From assembly GCA_025929585.1 (NCBI GenBank), contig JAICPY010000033.1, positions 1-38,147 of the forward strand: a DNA stretch of 38,147 nt, written 5' to 3'. The notes under the pieces were generated by a model. The model was not told the DNA's origin, did no database searches, and saw only the letters and a program-made list of their open reading frames with translations. Shown here piece after piece: positions 8,971 to 16,914 of this stretch (positions are counted from its first letter, which is position 1; each line of letters begins with the position of its first letter). The position numbers were made by a program, and so were the translations under genes. The stretch is from Steroidobacter sp. Lineage in GTDB: Bacteria > Pseudomonadota > Gammaproteobacteria > Steroidobacterales > Steroidobacteraceae.

Positions 8971-9557
8971 TCGACCTCAGCCATTCCGAGTCGCTGTCTC
9001 AATAGACGACGTCCTCGATGTACCTGGGCCTTGCAGGTACCTACTGCAACGCCCAACATATCCGCCACTTCTTCGTGGCTGTATCCATACACCGCCTGCA
9101 ACACCATCGCGTGACGTGCGCCCTCGGGAAGTGATTCCAACGCACGCTCGACGTCCGTGACATCCATCGCATCGAACTGGCTCGGCGCTTGCTCGATCTC
9201 CACGTGCTCGGCGATGGCCTCTTCATCGGATTCCTCTCTCGTACCGTGATTGCGCTGGTGCGAGAGCACCTCATTCACGGCAATTCGATGCAGCCAAGTG
9301 CCAAATGCGCTGCGACCCTCGAACGCTTGCAGATTGCGCCAAGCCCGAACGAAAGCGAGTTGGACGCAGTCTTCGGCAATGTCAGGATTCCGAGTCATCC
9401 GCAAACACAATCCATACACCCGTGCGCTATGCACGCGATACAAACGCTCGAACGCGTGCATATCCCCACCCCGCGCCGCCGCGACGAGATGCGCATCCGT
9501 CATGGACTCTCGTTCGACGTTCACGACCGAATCGTTCCTAGGCACACGTAAGAGCAT
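8967..9557 (-). CDS. ECF-type RNA polymerase sigma factor
   Basis: The 196-residue protein has sigma region 2 at about residues 22-95 (AFERLYRVHSARVYGLCLRM, then DIAEDCVQLAFVRAWRNLQAF). Region 4 is at about 130-190 (LPEGARHAMVLQAVYGYSHE, then EVADMLGVAVGTCKAQVHRG). It belongs to the sigma-70/ECF group and should direct RNA polymerase to a small regulon, probably including its own operon. It is the first gene of a three-gene overlapping operon. The start is ambiguous: the ATG at 9557 has GAGG close by, while an internal ATG at 9503 (MTDAHLVAAARGG) matches the usual ECF N-terminus better. A GGAAC box near 9536-9540 with GTCGAA about 15 bases on would place a sigma-E-like promoter within the longer frame. 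Confidence 0.93.
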   Translation of the reverse strand: MLLRVPRNDSVVNVERESMTDAHLVAAARGGDMHAFERLYRVHSARVYGLCLRMTRNPDIAEDCVQLAFVRAWRNLQAFEGRSAFGTWLHRIAVNEVLSHQRNHGTREESDEEAIAEHVEIEQAPSQFDAMDVTDVERALESLPEGARHAMVLQAVYGYSHEEVADMLGVAVGTCKAQVHRGRRLLRQRLGMAEVE

Positions 9558-9627
9558 CCGCCTCGAAGCAAAGGCTCCAATCAGCCTGTGTATGGATTGG
9601 ATGCGCGCCAGAAGGCTTAGGTTTAAA

Positions 9628-9771
9628 GGAGTCTGCAGTCTGTAGTCCGCAGTCTACAGGGAGAAATGGGCAGACTCGCGAGGGCTGCGCAGGCAGCATC
9701 GAGGAGGACTAAATCGGATATCGGATGCAATCCCGGCCAAGATCCGGCTGCAAACTGCAGACTACGGACTC
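9628..9771. repeat. Inverted heptamer element 2
   Basis: The left arm (9628-9660) consists of AGTCTGC/AGTCTGT/AGTCCGC/AGTCTAC heptamers. The right arm (9748-9771) consists of complementary ACTGCAG/ACTACGG words and runs into the stop codon of the receiver-EAL gene. The arms are about 87 bp apart. This occupies most of the gap between that gene and the sigma-factor gene. The structure matches the elements at 6052, 15799, 18431 and 22615. Confidence 0.72.
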
Positions 9772-10955
9772 TAAGCAGGAGCAACCTGCTTCCCGTTCCA
9801 TTCCTTGACCGCGCACTCCAAGACATTGCCGGGCATCGGGCGGCCGATGAAGTAGCCTTGCGCGCGGTCGCAGCCGACATTGTCGAGGAAGTCGAGGATT
9901 TCTTGGGTTTCTACGCCTTCGGCACACGCGGTCAGGCGCAGCTTGTGCGCGAGCAGCACCATGGTTTCGACCATCGTGCGCGCGTCTTCGTGAGCAAAGA
10001 TGTCGCGCACAAAAGAGGTGTCTATCTTCAGTTCGCTAAAAGGCATCAGATAAAGCTGCTTCAGGGAAGAATACCCGGTGCCGAAATCATCGATCGACAG
10101 GCCGAAGTTCTTCACTCGCATCCGAGTGAGCACATCCATAGTCGTGCCCGGATCGAACATCGCCGCACTCTCTGTCACCTCGAAGATGATGCGGCGCGCC
10201 TCCGCGCCCACCTGAGCGGCCATCCGAGCGACTTGATCGGGAAACGCCAGATCGTTGAGCAGTTGCGGCGATAAGTTGATCGCCACTGACAACTGCAAAC
10301 CTGCCGCATCCCACACACGGCATTGGCTGAGCGCGGTTTCGATGACTTGTTCGGTCAAGCGACGAATCAGTCCATGCTTTTCGGCGACGGCGATGAATCG
10401 CAGCGGCGAGATCGGACCCAGCGCGGGATGATTCCAGCGCGCCAGCGCTTCGACCCCTTCTACGATCCAGCGGCCCGGAGCGACACGTGTTGCTTTCGGT
10501 TGATAGTGAACCTGGATCTCCCGCTTCTCGAGTGCAGCAGTGAGCGATTCGGGCGTGAGCGGCGCATCGCAACGCAAGCATTGACGCAGCGTCGCTTCGA
10601 GGTCCGCGAGCAGAATCGGCTTTTGCAACGCACCGAGCATGTTGAGACCTTGCGATTTGCCGAGTTGCTGCGCAGTGGCAAGCACGCGTTGATCCATGCC
10701 GCTTGCGACCAACACCTGCGCTTTGCTGCCACGCTCGCCTAGATAGCGCAGCAGCTCGATGCCGTCGGCCCCAGGCATCTGCAAATCCAACACGACGACT
10801 GTCGGTTGAAATTCTTGCACGGCGCGACGAAACGCATCGGGCTCAGTCACCGCCAATGATTCGAATCCCATGCCGCGCGCGGCCTCGGAGATGAACTCGC
10901 AAAGGTCGGGCTGATCGTCGATGACCAGCAGTTTGTTTTCGAGATCAGGCAACAC
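9771..10955 (-). CDS. Receiver-EAL response regulator (c-di-GMP phosphodiesterase), copy A
   Basis: A receiver domain (about residues 8-125) has phosphoacceptor Asp57 (VVLDLQMPGADG) and Lys112 (ALQKP). An EAL domain (about 140-385) follows. Catalytic signatures are intact: E169-A170-L171 (VEALARW), INLSPQ, IIFEVTES, DDFGTGYSS, ELKID and CAEGVET. It should hydrolyse c-di-GMP to pGpG under control of phosphorylation. The frame extends upstream to 11057, but GGGAGG lies just before a GTG at 10955 and a TTG at 10952, inside the last codons of the hybrid kinase. I therefore place the start there, with an 11-bp overlap of the kinase stop. The overlap implies translational coupling, and the kinase is its likely phosphodonor. 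It is a close paralogue of the protein at 18569-19765. Confidence 0.92.
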   Translation of the reverse strand: MLPDLENKLLVIDDQPDLCEFISEAARGMGFESLAVTEPDAFRRAVQEFQPTVVVLDLQMPGADGIELLRYLGERGSKAQVLVASGMDQRVLATAQQLGKSQGLNMLGALQKPILLADLEATLRQCLRCDAPLTPESLTAALEKREIQVHYQPKATRVAPGRWIVEGVEALARWNHPALGPISPLRFIAVAEKHGLIRRLTEQVIETALSQCRVWDAAGLQLSVAINLSPQLLNDLAFPDQVARMAAQVGAEARRIIFEVTESAAMFDPGTTMDVLTRMRVKNFGLSIDDFGTGYSSLKQLYLMPFSELKIDTSFVRDIFAHEDARTMVETMVLLAHKLRLTACAEGVETQEILDFLDNVGCDRAQGYFIGRPMPGNVLECAVKEWNGKQVAPA

Positions 10956-13326
10956 GAGCCTCCCGGTCCAGCACGTAGCGGATTCGCATCGCGAGGTCTT
11001 CATTGCGATACGGCTTGTTGATGACTTCGCTGGAAGACAAACCGGCCGTGCTGGCAAGGACGTTCGTCTCTGCGTAGCCGGTCGTGAACAACACCTCGAT
11101 GGTCGGACGCATTTCGCGCGCCCGTTTCGCGAGAGCTGGCCCGAGCATGCCTCCAGGCATCATCACATCCGTGAATAACAATTCGATCTTCTCTGGACCG
11201 GCCAAAACACGCAGGGCGGCCGCCGCATTCGGCGCTGCGAGGGCACGATAGCCAAGCTGAGAGAGTGCGGTGACGACTGTTTCGCGCAAATCCGCATCGT
11301 CTTCGACGACTAGAATCGTTTCGGTACCCCCGGGCGCCACCTTCGAAACGATCGTGTCTTCGCGTTCGTCTTTGGCTTCTCGCGAGCGCGGCAGCAGAAT
11401 CTGCACCGTTGTGCCGCGAGTGGGTTTGCTTTCGATGGTCGCCGCACCGCCAGCTTGTTCTGCGAAGCCATGCACCATCGCGAGTCCGAGACCGCTCCCC
11501 TTGCCGGATTCTTTAGTCGTGAAAAAAGGTTCGAAGACCCGCTTGAGCACATCCGGTTCGATACCGCATCCGGTATCCGTGACACTCACAGAAACATACT
11601 CACCCGGCTCGAGCTGCGGATGATCTGCACAGAACGCGCTGTCGAGCACGACGTTCTGCGTACGAACGGTAAGCCGTCCGCCTTGGACCATCGCATCGCG
11701 CGCGTTGATCGCCAGATTCAAAATTGCATTCTCGAATTGTCCGGCATCCACACGCGTATGCCAGAGATCGTGCGCTTGCACCATGCGCACTTCAATCGAG
11801 TCGCCAAGACTGCGCTGCAGAAGATCGGTGAGCCCTGCGAGCTGGCGGTTCAAATCGACGACCGTGGGGTCCAGAATTTGCCGTCGTGCGAACGCCAGCA
11901 GCCGCTTCGTCAAGTCAGCGCCGCGCGCCGCCGCTCGCATCGCGGTGTGAACCTTGCGTGCCAAGCCTGGATTCTCGGCGACGCTGCGCTCGATCAGCTG
12001 CAAGTTGCCAATGACCACACCCAACAGGTTGTTGAAATCATGTGCGATGCCGCCGGTGAGCTGGCCGATCGCTTCCATCTTTTGTGCCTGCAGAAGACGG
12101 GATTCCAAACGCTTGATCTCGGTAAGGTCGTACAGAATGGAGAAGAATCCCATCACTTCTCGATTCGGCCCGATCTGTGGGACCAGATGGGTCTGCCACT
12201 CACGGGTCCGTCCATTGCGAATGCCCGACTGCGTCGCCAGCACCGCCTCACCACGCATCGCTGCTGCAATTTGCGGACCCAGTGTAATCAAGGATTCGGA
12301 AGTCAGAACCTCTCGCAAGTGCTGGCCGACGATTTGCTCATGAGCTCGATCGAGCCATTCTTCCATCGCTCGATTGGCGTACGTCACTTCCATTTTCGTG
12401 TCGACGAAAATGACCGGGGTCGGTACGGCATTGAGCGTGAGCTCGAAGAAGTCGCGCGTCTCGCGTAGCTGCCTTTCCGCCATGACGAGGTCGGTGATGT
12501 CTTGCATCGTTCCGTGCAAGCGCACTGTGCGCCCTTCGCGCCGCTCGGCTTGCAGAATGATGCGAACATGCAGATGCCGTCCGCGCGCGTTGGTCAATCG
12601 CGCTTGAAAATCGGCGGCAACACCGGAATCAAGCGCCTTTTGAACCGCGGCCTTCATCTTGATTTGATCCTCGGGATGCAGCATCGCGATGAGATCGCGA
12701 TCTCCGAGAGAAGCAGTCAGCGGCAGCTCATGCATTGCGTACAGTGCTTCGGTCCAATGCACTGTCTTCGCATCGATGTCGTATTCCCAGCCGCCGATCT
12801 TCGCTGTCGCCTGCATGTCCTTCAGCAGGTTGTCCAGACGGACGCGTTCGGTCACGTCGCGAAATACTAAGACCGTGCCGACCGTGACGCCCTGCTCGGT
12901 GACCGGCATGATCTTGTACTGCACCGGCCGATACTGGCCATCCTTACGACGCAGCAGAGCACCCACGCCGCGCATGATGTCCGTCGTATAACGCACACGG
13001 CGAACGGCATCGCCTTCGATCTGATCGTTGATCAAGATGCGATAGTCGAGACCCACCAACTCGTCGCCTTCGTAGCCGAGCATCTTGGCGGCCGCAGGAT
13101 TCGCATACCTCACGTTGCCGACGTGATCGAGCTCCAGCACGCCTTCGCCGGAACCTTCGACGACAGCGTGATTGCGCCGGTTCTCGGCATGGAGCGATCG
13201 CTGTGCTCTCTCGCTGCTATCGCGCGCCCGTTTCAAAAAGAAAAAGGCGCCTATGCTTGCGAGCAACGCGCCCAGGAGCAAGCCGCCCAGCAATGGCATC
13301 CCGAGCACTCCGTGCATCAGGTTCAT
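10945..13326 (-). CDS. Hybrid histidine kinase with 3 PAS domains and C-terminal receiver, copy A
   Basis: The 793-residue protein has one N-terminal membrane helix (about 9-30). PAS domains lie at about 50-160, 165-290 and 293-410. The HisKA region has GGIAHDFNNLLGVVIGN (His429). The ATPase region has NLAINARDAM, DTGCGIEPDV and GKGSGLGLAM. A receiver follows at about 668-785 with Asp720 (LLFTDVMMPGG). The AHDFNNLL kinase plus MMPGG receiver is a common FixL-like hybrid class whose phosphoryl group usually passes to a separate regulator. The gene lies 21 bp downstream of a NarL-type regulator and overlaps the receiver-EAL gene, so the EAL protein is the best candidate target. The short N-terminal anchor leaves no periplasmic sensor, so sensing is probably through the cytoplasmic PAS domains. 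Confidence 0.93.
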   Translation of the reverse strand: MNLMHGVLGMPLLGGLLLGALLASIGAFFFLKRARDSSERAQRSLHAENRRNHAVVEGSGEGVLELDHVGNVRYANPAAAKMLGYEGDELVGLDYRILINDQIEGDAVRRVRYTTDIMRGVGALLRRKDGQYRPVQYKIMPVTEQGVTVGTVLVFRDVTERVRLDNLLKDMQATAKIGGWEYDIDAKTVHWTEALYAMHELPLTASLGDRDLIAMLHPEDQIKMKAAVQKALDSGVAADFQARLTNARGRHLHVRIILQAERREGRTVRLHGTMQDITDLVMAERQLRETRDFFELTLNAVPTPVIFVDTKMEVTYANRAMEEWLDRAHEQIVGQHLREVLTSESLITLGPQIAAAMRGEAVLATQSGIRNGRTREWQTHLVPQIGPNREVMGFFSILYDLTEIKRLESRLLQAQKMEAIGQLTGGIAHDFNNLLGVVIGNLQLIERSVAENPGLARKVHTAMRAAARGADLTKRLLAFARRQILDPTVVDLNRQLAGLTDLLQRSLGDSIEVRMVQAHDLWHTRVDAGQFENAILNLAINARDAMVQGGRLTVRTQNVVLDSAFCADHPQLEPGEYVSVSVTDTGCGIEPDVLKRVFEPFFTTKESGKGSGLGLAMVHGFAEQAGGAATIESKPTRGTTVQILLPRSREAKDEREDTIVSKVAPGGTETILVVEDDADLRETVVTALSQLGYRALAAPNAAAALRVLAGPEKIELLFTDVMMPGGMLGPALAKRAREMRPTIEVLFTTGYAETNVLASTAGLSSSEVINKPYRNEDLAMRIRYVLDREARVA

Positions 13327-13347
13327 GCGTCCATTCCCGCCCGCGCG

Positions 13348-14073
13348 TTATGCCTTCGGGCCAGGCTCGCGACCGGCGTACCAATTAACGGCGTATTGCA
13401 TGAGCTGAGCAGAGGTGCGCAAGGACAACTTACGCTTGATGCGCTGTCGATGAGATTCAACCGTTTTCACGCTCAAGTTGAGCGCCTCGGCAGTCTGCCT
13501 TGTCGACAAGCCCTTGCCAATCATGTGCAGTACTTGAAGCTCCCGGTTCGTCAAACTATCGACCGGGTTCGACGAGATATACGCGCCGCCCGAGGCGAAT
13601 TTCTCGATCATGCTGTTGCCGACGGCTTCGGAAACGTAGATGCCGCCTTCCAAGACGCGGCGCAGCGCCACGAGGAACTGGTCCGATGCCGCCTGCTTCA
13701 TGATGTAGCCATTCGCGCCGGCTGACAGCATCCGCTCGGCATAGATGGCCTCGTCATGCATAGACAAGACGAGCAAAGGCAGTGAGGGATAGTGAGCGCG
13801 AGCGTCCTTCACCAACTCCAACCCATCGCCCTGCTTCAGGGAAACATCGACGATGACCGCATCGGGCTCCAACTCACGGATCAAGGACTTCGCTTCTCGC
13901 GCCGTCTCGGCTTCGCCGCAGACTTCCAGATCCGATTCCGCTTCGATCAAGCGGCGCAGCCCCTGCCGGACGATCGGATGATCGTCGACGATCAGGACGC
14001 GGCGCTTGCGATCCTTCGGCACGCCGGTCGGCGGCTTGTGCATCGTCTTGAACAGAGAAGTCCCAACAGTCAT
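13348..14073 (-). CDS. NarL/FixJ-type response regulator, copy A
   Basis: The 241-residue protein has a receiver at about residues 25-140, with DD in VLIVDDHP, phosphoacceptor Asp76 (VIVDVSLKQGDG) and Lys125 (YIMKQ). A LuxR-type helix-turn-helix at about 170-230 (LTNRELQVLHMIGKGLSTRQ, then TVESHRQRIKRKL) follows. GGAG stands 7 bases before the ATG. It lies 28 bp after the NarX-type kinase gene on the same strand, an arrangement that makes the two a cognate pair, and 21 bp before the hybrid kinase gene. It is a DNA-binding transcription factor. Its likely paralogue is at 16099-16767. Confidence 0.94.
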   Translation of the reverse strand: MTVGTSLFKTMHKPPTGVPKDRKRRVLIVDDHPIVRQGLRRLIEAESDLEVCGEAETAREAKSLIRELEPDAVIVDVSLKQGDGLELVKDARAHYPSLPLLVLSMHDEAIYAERMLSAGANGYIMKQAASDQFLVALRRVLEGGIYVSEAVGNSMIEKFASGGAYISSNPVDSLTNRELQVLHMIGKGLSTRQTAEALNLSVKTVESHRQRIKRKLSLRTSAQLMQYAVNWYAGREPGPKA

Positions 14074-14101
14074 TTCTTAACTCCTTCCAAAGATCTCACT
14101 A

Positions 14102-15646
14102 TCAACTTTGCGTACCGAGCTTTTTGCGGCTCGGCTTCGCGGGCTTTCGCTCACGTGTAGCCTTCGGCGCGCCCAGCTCGATCGGACACTCGCAAACGAT
14201 GCGCGTGCCGGTGGGCGTGGAACGCTCGAATCGCACTTCCCCGCCCAGAATCCGGGCGCGATAGCGCATGATCTTCAATCCCATTCCCGGCGCACTTTCC
14301 GCCTGCGGAGGCATCCCGGTTCCATCGTCGGTAATGGTTAGACGAACCTTAGCGCGCGCTACGTGCAAATGCAGTCGTATAGACCGCGCTTCACCATGCC
14401 GAACCGCATTGCGTACAGCTTCCTGCGCTATGCGATATAAGTGATTAGCTAACTCCGCGCTCAAGGGGCGAGCCGCCCCGAGCCGATGCGTGCAAGCGAT
14501 TTGTACGTTGTAAATTTCAGCCGCATGCATCGCGAGCCCCTCGAGTGCATCTTGCAACCCGCCGCGCTCCAAGTTCACCGGCGACAAGCCACGCGCCAGT
14601 GCGCGCGTGCTCTCGATGGCATTGCTGACTAGTCGAGTGATCCCCTCGATTTCGGGCAGGATGGGTGCGTACTCGGTCGTGACGCGTCCGGCCAGGCCAC
14701 GCAACATGAGGGCGATGCCCGTGAGCTCTTGGCCCAAGCCATCGTGCAAATCATTTCCGATTCGATACTGCTCGCGATTGACTGCCTCGAGGATTGCTCG
14801 CTCCAATTGCTTGCGTTCGCTCACATCCTGCAACACCACCAGGCTGTGATTTCGGCCGACGACTTCGAATCTTGAGAGCACACCGGCAGCGGCGAAGTGA
14901 CCACCATTGGATTGACGGCCGTCGAACTCCACACGCTGCGAACGGCTTTGCTCAGCGCCGGCCCGCTGCCATCGTTCGGGCTGTTCGAACGGCCAGCCCG
15001 CCAGGCTCGCCATTTCCCGGCCGATCAACTCACCGCGGCTGTAGCCGAACATCGTGTCGAACGCGGGGTTGGTAATCTCGATCACGCCGCGCTCGTTGAT
15101 GACCGCGACACCTTCCAGCATCGATTCGATCATGCGCGCCTGAGTTGCGATCGCTCGCTCAGCGCGCACTTGCTCGGTGATTTCGGTGGCGATGAGCGTC
15201 AACCAAGATGTCCGCTCCTCCGGCTGAAAGGGCGTCACGCGAACATCGAAATGACGCTGCTGCCCATCGAATCCTTCGATCTCTGCGGAAAATCCATCGA
15301 TCTGACCGTTCGCCAAAACCCGATGCAGGGTCGCCAACGCCACGGCATGTAAGTGGGGCGGGAACACATCGACGATCGGCTTGCCTTCCAATTCCTGCGG
15401 CGTGCGCTGGCCGACACTGCGGCTCGCAACCAATATATTCAGCTGTCGGTCCAGCACGAACAGGAACTCGGGTAACGCGCCCAATAATCCGCGCACGAGC
15501 GTCGTACGAAGCTCGGGGCAAAGCGTTCCCGACGGCGATGCGATGGCATCGGTCGTCGACAACTCGAGTGTTTTAGTAGCGGCGTTCACGCAGCGCGAAA
15601 TCCATAAAAAATGAGCATGCTCAAACGACGCCGGAAAGGCTTCCAT
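14102..15646 (-). CDS. NarX-type sensor kinase with two PAS domains (HisKA_3), copy A
   Basis: From the ATG at 15646 this is a 514-residue protein. A PAS domain lies at about 55-165 (LPEFLFVLDRQLNILVASRS) and a second at about 170-285 (MLEGVAVINERGVIEITNPA). A HisKA_3 dimerisation domain carries NDLHDGLGQELTG (His301). The HATPase domain includes HLYRIAQEAVRNAVRHG, ITDDGTGMPP and GMGLKIMRYRA. No membrane segment is evident, so it is probably a soluble cytosolic sensor. The open frame extends to 15937, but the extra codons cover heptamer repeats and translate to a low-complexity tail, so I reject the longer start. A GTG at about 15588 is an alternative start. It should phosphorylate the NarL-type regulator immediately downstream. 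Confidence 0.9.
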   Translation of the reverse strand: MEAFPASFEHAHFLWISRCVNAATKTLELSTTDAIASPSGTLCPELRTTLVRGLLGALPEFLFVLDRQLNILVASRSVGQRTPQELEGKPIVDVFPPHLHAVALATLHRVLANGQIDGFSAEIEGFDGQQRHFDVRVTPFQPEERTSWLTLIATEITEQVRAERAIATQARMIESMLEGVAVINERGVIEITNPAFDTMFGYSRGELIGREMASLAGWPFEQPERWQRAGAEQSRSQRVEFDGRQSNGGHFAAAGVLSRFEVVGRNHSLVVLQDVSERKQLERAILEAVNREQYRIGNDLHDGLGQELTGIALMLRGLAGRVTTEYAPILPEIEGITRLVSNAIESTRALARGLSPVNLERGGLQDALEGLAMHAAEIYNVQIACTHRLGAARPLSAELANHLYRIAQEAVRNAVRHGEARSIRLHLHVARAKVRLTITDDGTGMPPQAESAPGMGLKIMRYRARILGGEVRFERSTPTGTRIVCECPIELGAPKATRERKPAKPSRKKLGTQS

Positions 15647-15687
15647 GGCGCCGAAATCACGAACACGATGGTCATTGAGGGCCGCTG

Positions 15688-15711
15688 TAGGGGATATCAG
15701 TCGATCCCCTA
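15688..15711. promoter_or_regulatory. Inverted repeat upstream of the NarX-type kinase, possible operator
   Basis: TAGGGGAT and ATCCCCTA form a perfect 8-bp inverted repeat around an 8-bp spacer, 42 bp upstream of the kinase start. A third related half-site, CAGGGGTG, follows at 15716-15723. Symmetric spacing in the promoter region suits a dimeric regulator. The NarL-type regulator of the same operon is a candidate for autoregulation. The binding protein is inferred, not shown. Confidence 0.45.
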
Positions 15712-15798
15712 ATGTCAGGGGTGGTGGCGGAGACTTCGGAGAGGAATGCGGCGGAAGGCGGAGCCGGTGACATAAGCGGGCGGAAGGGAGGAAGGTAG

Positions 15799-16087
15799 GA
15801 AGTCCGCAATCCGTAGTCCGTAGTCCGTGGCCAGAGGGGAGCAAGACAAAGAAACAATGCCCCATGCGCAGGGGTAGCAAACGAAGCGCTGGGCGAAAAG
15901 CTCTTCTCCGGCCTGCGGACTGCGGACTCGGGTCCACCCTCCCCCTCTACGTCCCCACTCCGTAGTCGTGGGAGGAGAGGAAGCACACACCGAATAGGCC
16001 TTGTCGACGGCAGGGGGTGTCGCCCGCGAAACAGCGAGCGAAGCTCTTCTCCGGCCTGCAGACTACGGACTGCGGACTACAGACTCT
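15799..16087. repeat. Inverted heptamer element 3, with duplicated right arm
   Basis: The left arm (15799-15833) carries AGTCCGC/AATCCGT/AGTCCGT/AGTCCGT. A right arm at 15911-15930 has CTGCGGACTGCGGACT. A second right arm at 16056-16087 has GACTACGGACTGCGGACTAC and stops 12 bp from the regulator stop codon. Both right arms are preceded by the same 16-base string, CTCTTCTCCGGCCTGC, so about 150 bp including the arm has been duplicated. Confidence 0.72.
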
Positions 16088-16098
16088 TCTCCCTCCCT

Positions 16099-16767
16099 CT
16101 ACGTCCCCGTCCCTTCCCGATCCGATACCCATTGGGTGGCGTAGCGGATGAGCTCGCTGGTGGAGCGCAGGTTGAGTTTCTCTCGCATGTGGCGACGATG
16201 GGCGTCGACGGTCTTCATGGACAGTGACAGGCGCTGAGAGATCTCGCGCGTGCTGATGCCTTCGCCGATCAGTCGAAAGACTTCGAGCTCTCGATCAGTC
16301 AAGGACGATACGGGATCTTCATCTTGTCCCGGGGCACGGCCGCGAGCCACCTGGGTCAACAAGCGCTCGCCCATTGCCGCACTGAGATGGCGCTGCCCCC
16401 GCGCGACTTTGCGCAGTGCACCCAAAAAATCGGTACCGGCGACATTTTTCATGACATAGCCGCTCACGCCGAGTCGTAATAGACGCTCGGCGTACAGCGC
16501 TTCGTCCTGCATCGAGAGCACGAGCACGCGCACATCGGGATGTTCAGAGCGAATCCAGCGCACCAACTCGATACCGTCGTCCGCACCCAGCGCTAAGTCC
16601 ACAACAGCCACATCGGGCTCGGATCCATCGATGGCAGCTTGTGCGTCTTGTACGGAGGACGCCTCTGCGGAAAGTACGAAGTCGCCTTGGCCGGCGAGTA
16701 ACTGCTTCAACCCCTCTCTGACGAATGGATGGTCATCGACGATCACGATCCGTGTTTGTTCTGGCAT
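16099..16767 (-). CDS. NarL/FixJ-type response regulator, copy B
   Basis: From the ATG at 16767 this is a 222-residue protein. The receiver (about 5-120) has IVIVDDHPFVREGL, phosphoacceptor Asp57 (VVDLALGADDG) and the MKN lysine. A LuxR-type helix-turn-helix (LTDRELEVFRLIGEGISTRE, then MKTVDAHRRHMREKLNLRS) occupies about 150-215. The frame is open to 16869, but receivers of this family normally begin only a few residues before VDDHP, as MPEQTRIVIVDDHP does. An ATG at 16818 is another option. It is the likely partner of the divergent NarX-type kinase starting at 16915 and resembles the regulator at 13348-14073. Confidence 0.92.
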   Translation of the reverse strand: MPEQTRIVIVDDHPFVREGLKQLLAGQGDFVLSAEASSVQDAQAAIDGSEPDVAVVDLALGADDGIELVRWIRSEHPDVRVLVLSMQDEALYAERLLRLGVSGYVMKNVAGTDFLGALRKVARGQRHLSAAMGERLLTQVARGRAPGQDEDPVSSLTDRELEVFRLIGEGISTREISQRLSLSMKTVDAHRRHMREKLNLRSTSELIRYATQWVSDREGTGT

Positions 16768-16914
16768 GGTGTCATCAAACCTCGCGAGCAACTTTACCGA
16801 CGCCTGTAGTTCTAGCATCCCATTTTGCGGTCGCACAAGCTCACAGCAATCCACATTTTCCACAGTCACCCGTTAAGTGTTAGCGTGTAGCACGGGGAAC
16901 GGCGTGCAAAGCTG

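Larger units (their letters stand above)
15647..16098. other. 452-bp intergenic region dominated by repeats
   Basis: This gap lies between copy A (kinase start at 15646) and copy B (regulator stop at 16099) of the signalling set. It contains a possible operator at 15688-15711, a heptamer arm at 15799-15833, and two partial copies of one longer unit (about 15860-15955 and 16000-16110). Each copy runs through CTCTTCTCCGGCCTGC, GGACT heptamers and a CCCTCTACGTCCCC segment. The second copy ends inside the regulator gene. I find no credible protein frame. Confidence 0.6.

Noticed and set aside
11455-12468. Plus-strand open frame (337 codons) inside the hybrid kinase of copy A
   Set aside because: It is antisense to the HisKA/HATPase coding region with clear H, N and G boxes. 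It has no ribosome-binding site or homology-like features.
15647-15937. N-terminal extension of the NarX-type kinase to an ATG at 15937
   Set aside because: The extra 97 codons translate heptamer repeats and the possible operator into low-complexity sequence; the PAS fold begins well downstream.
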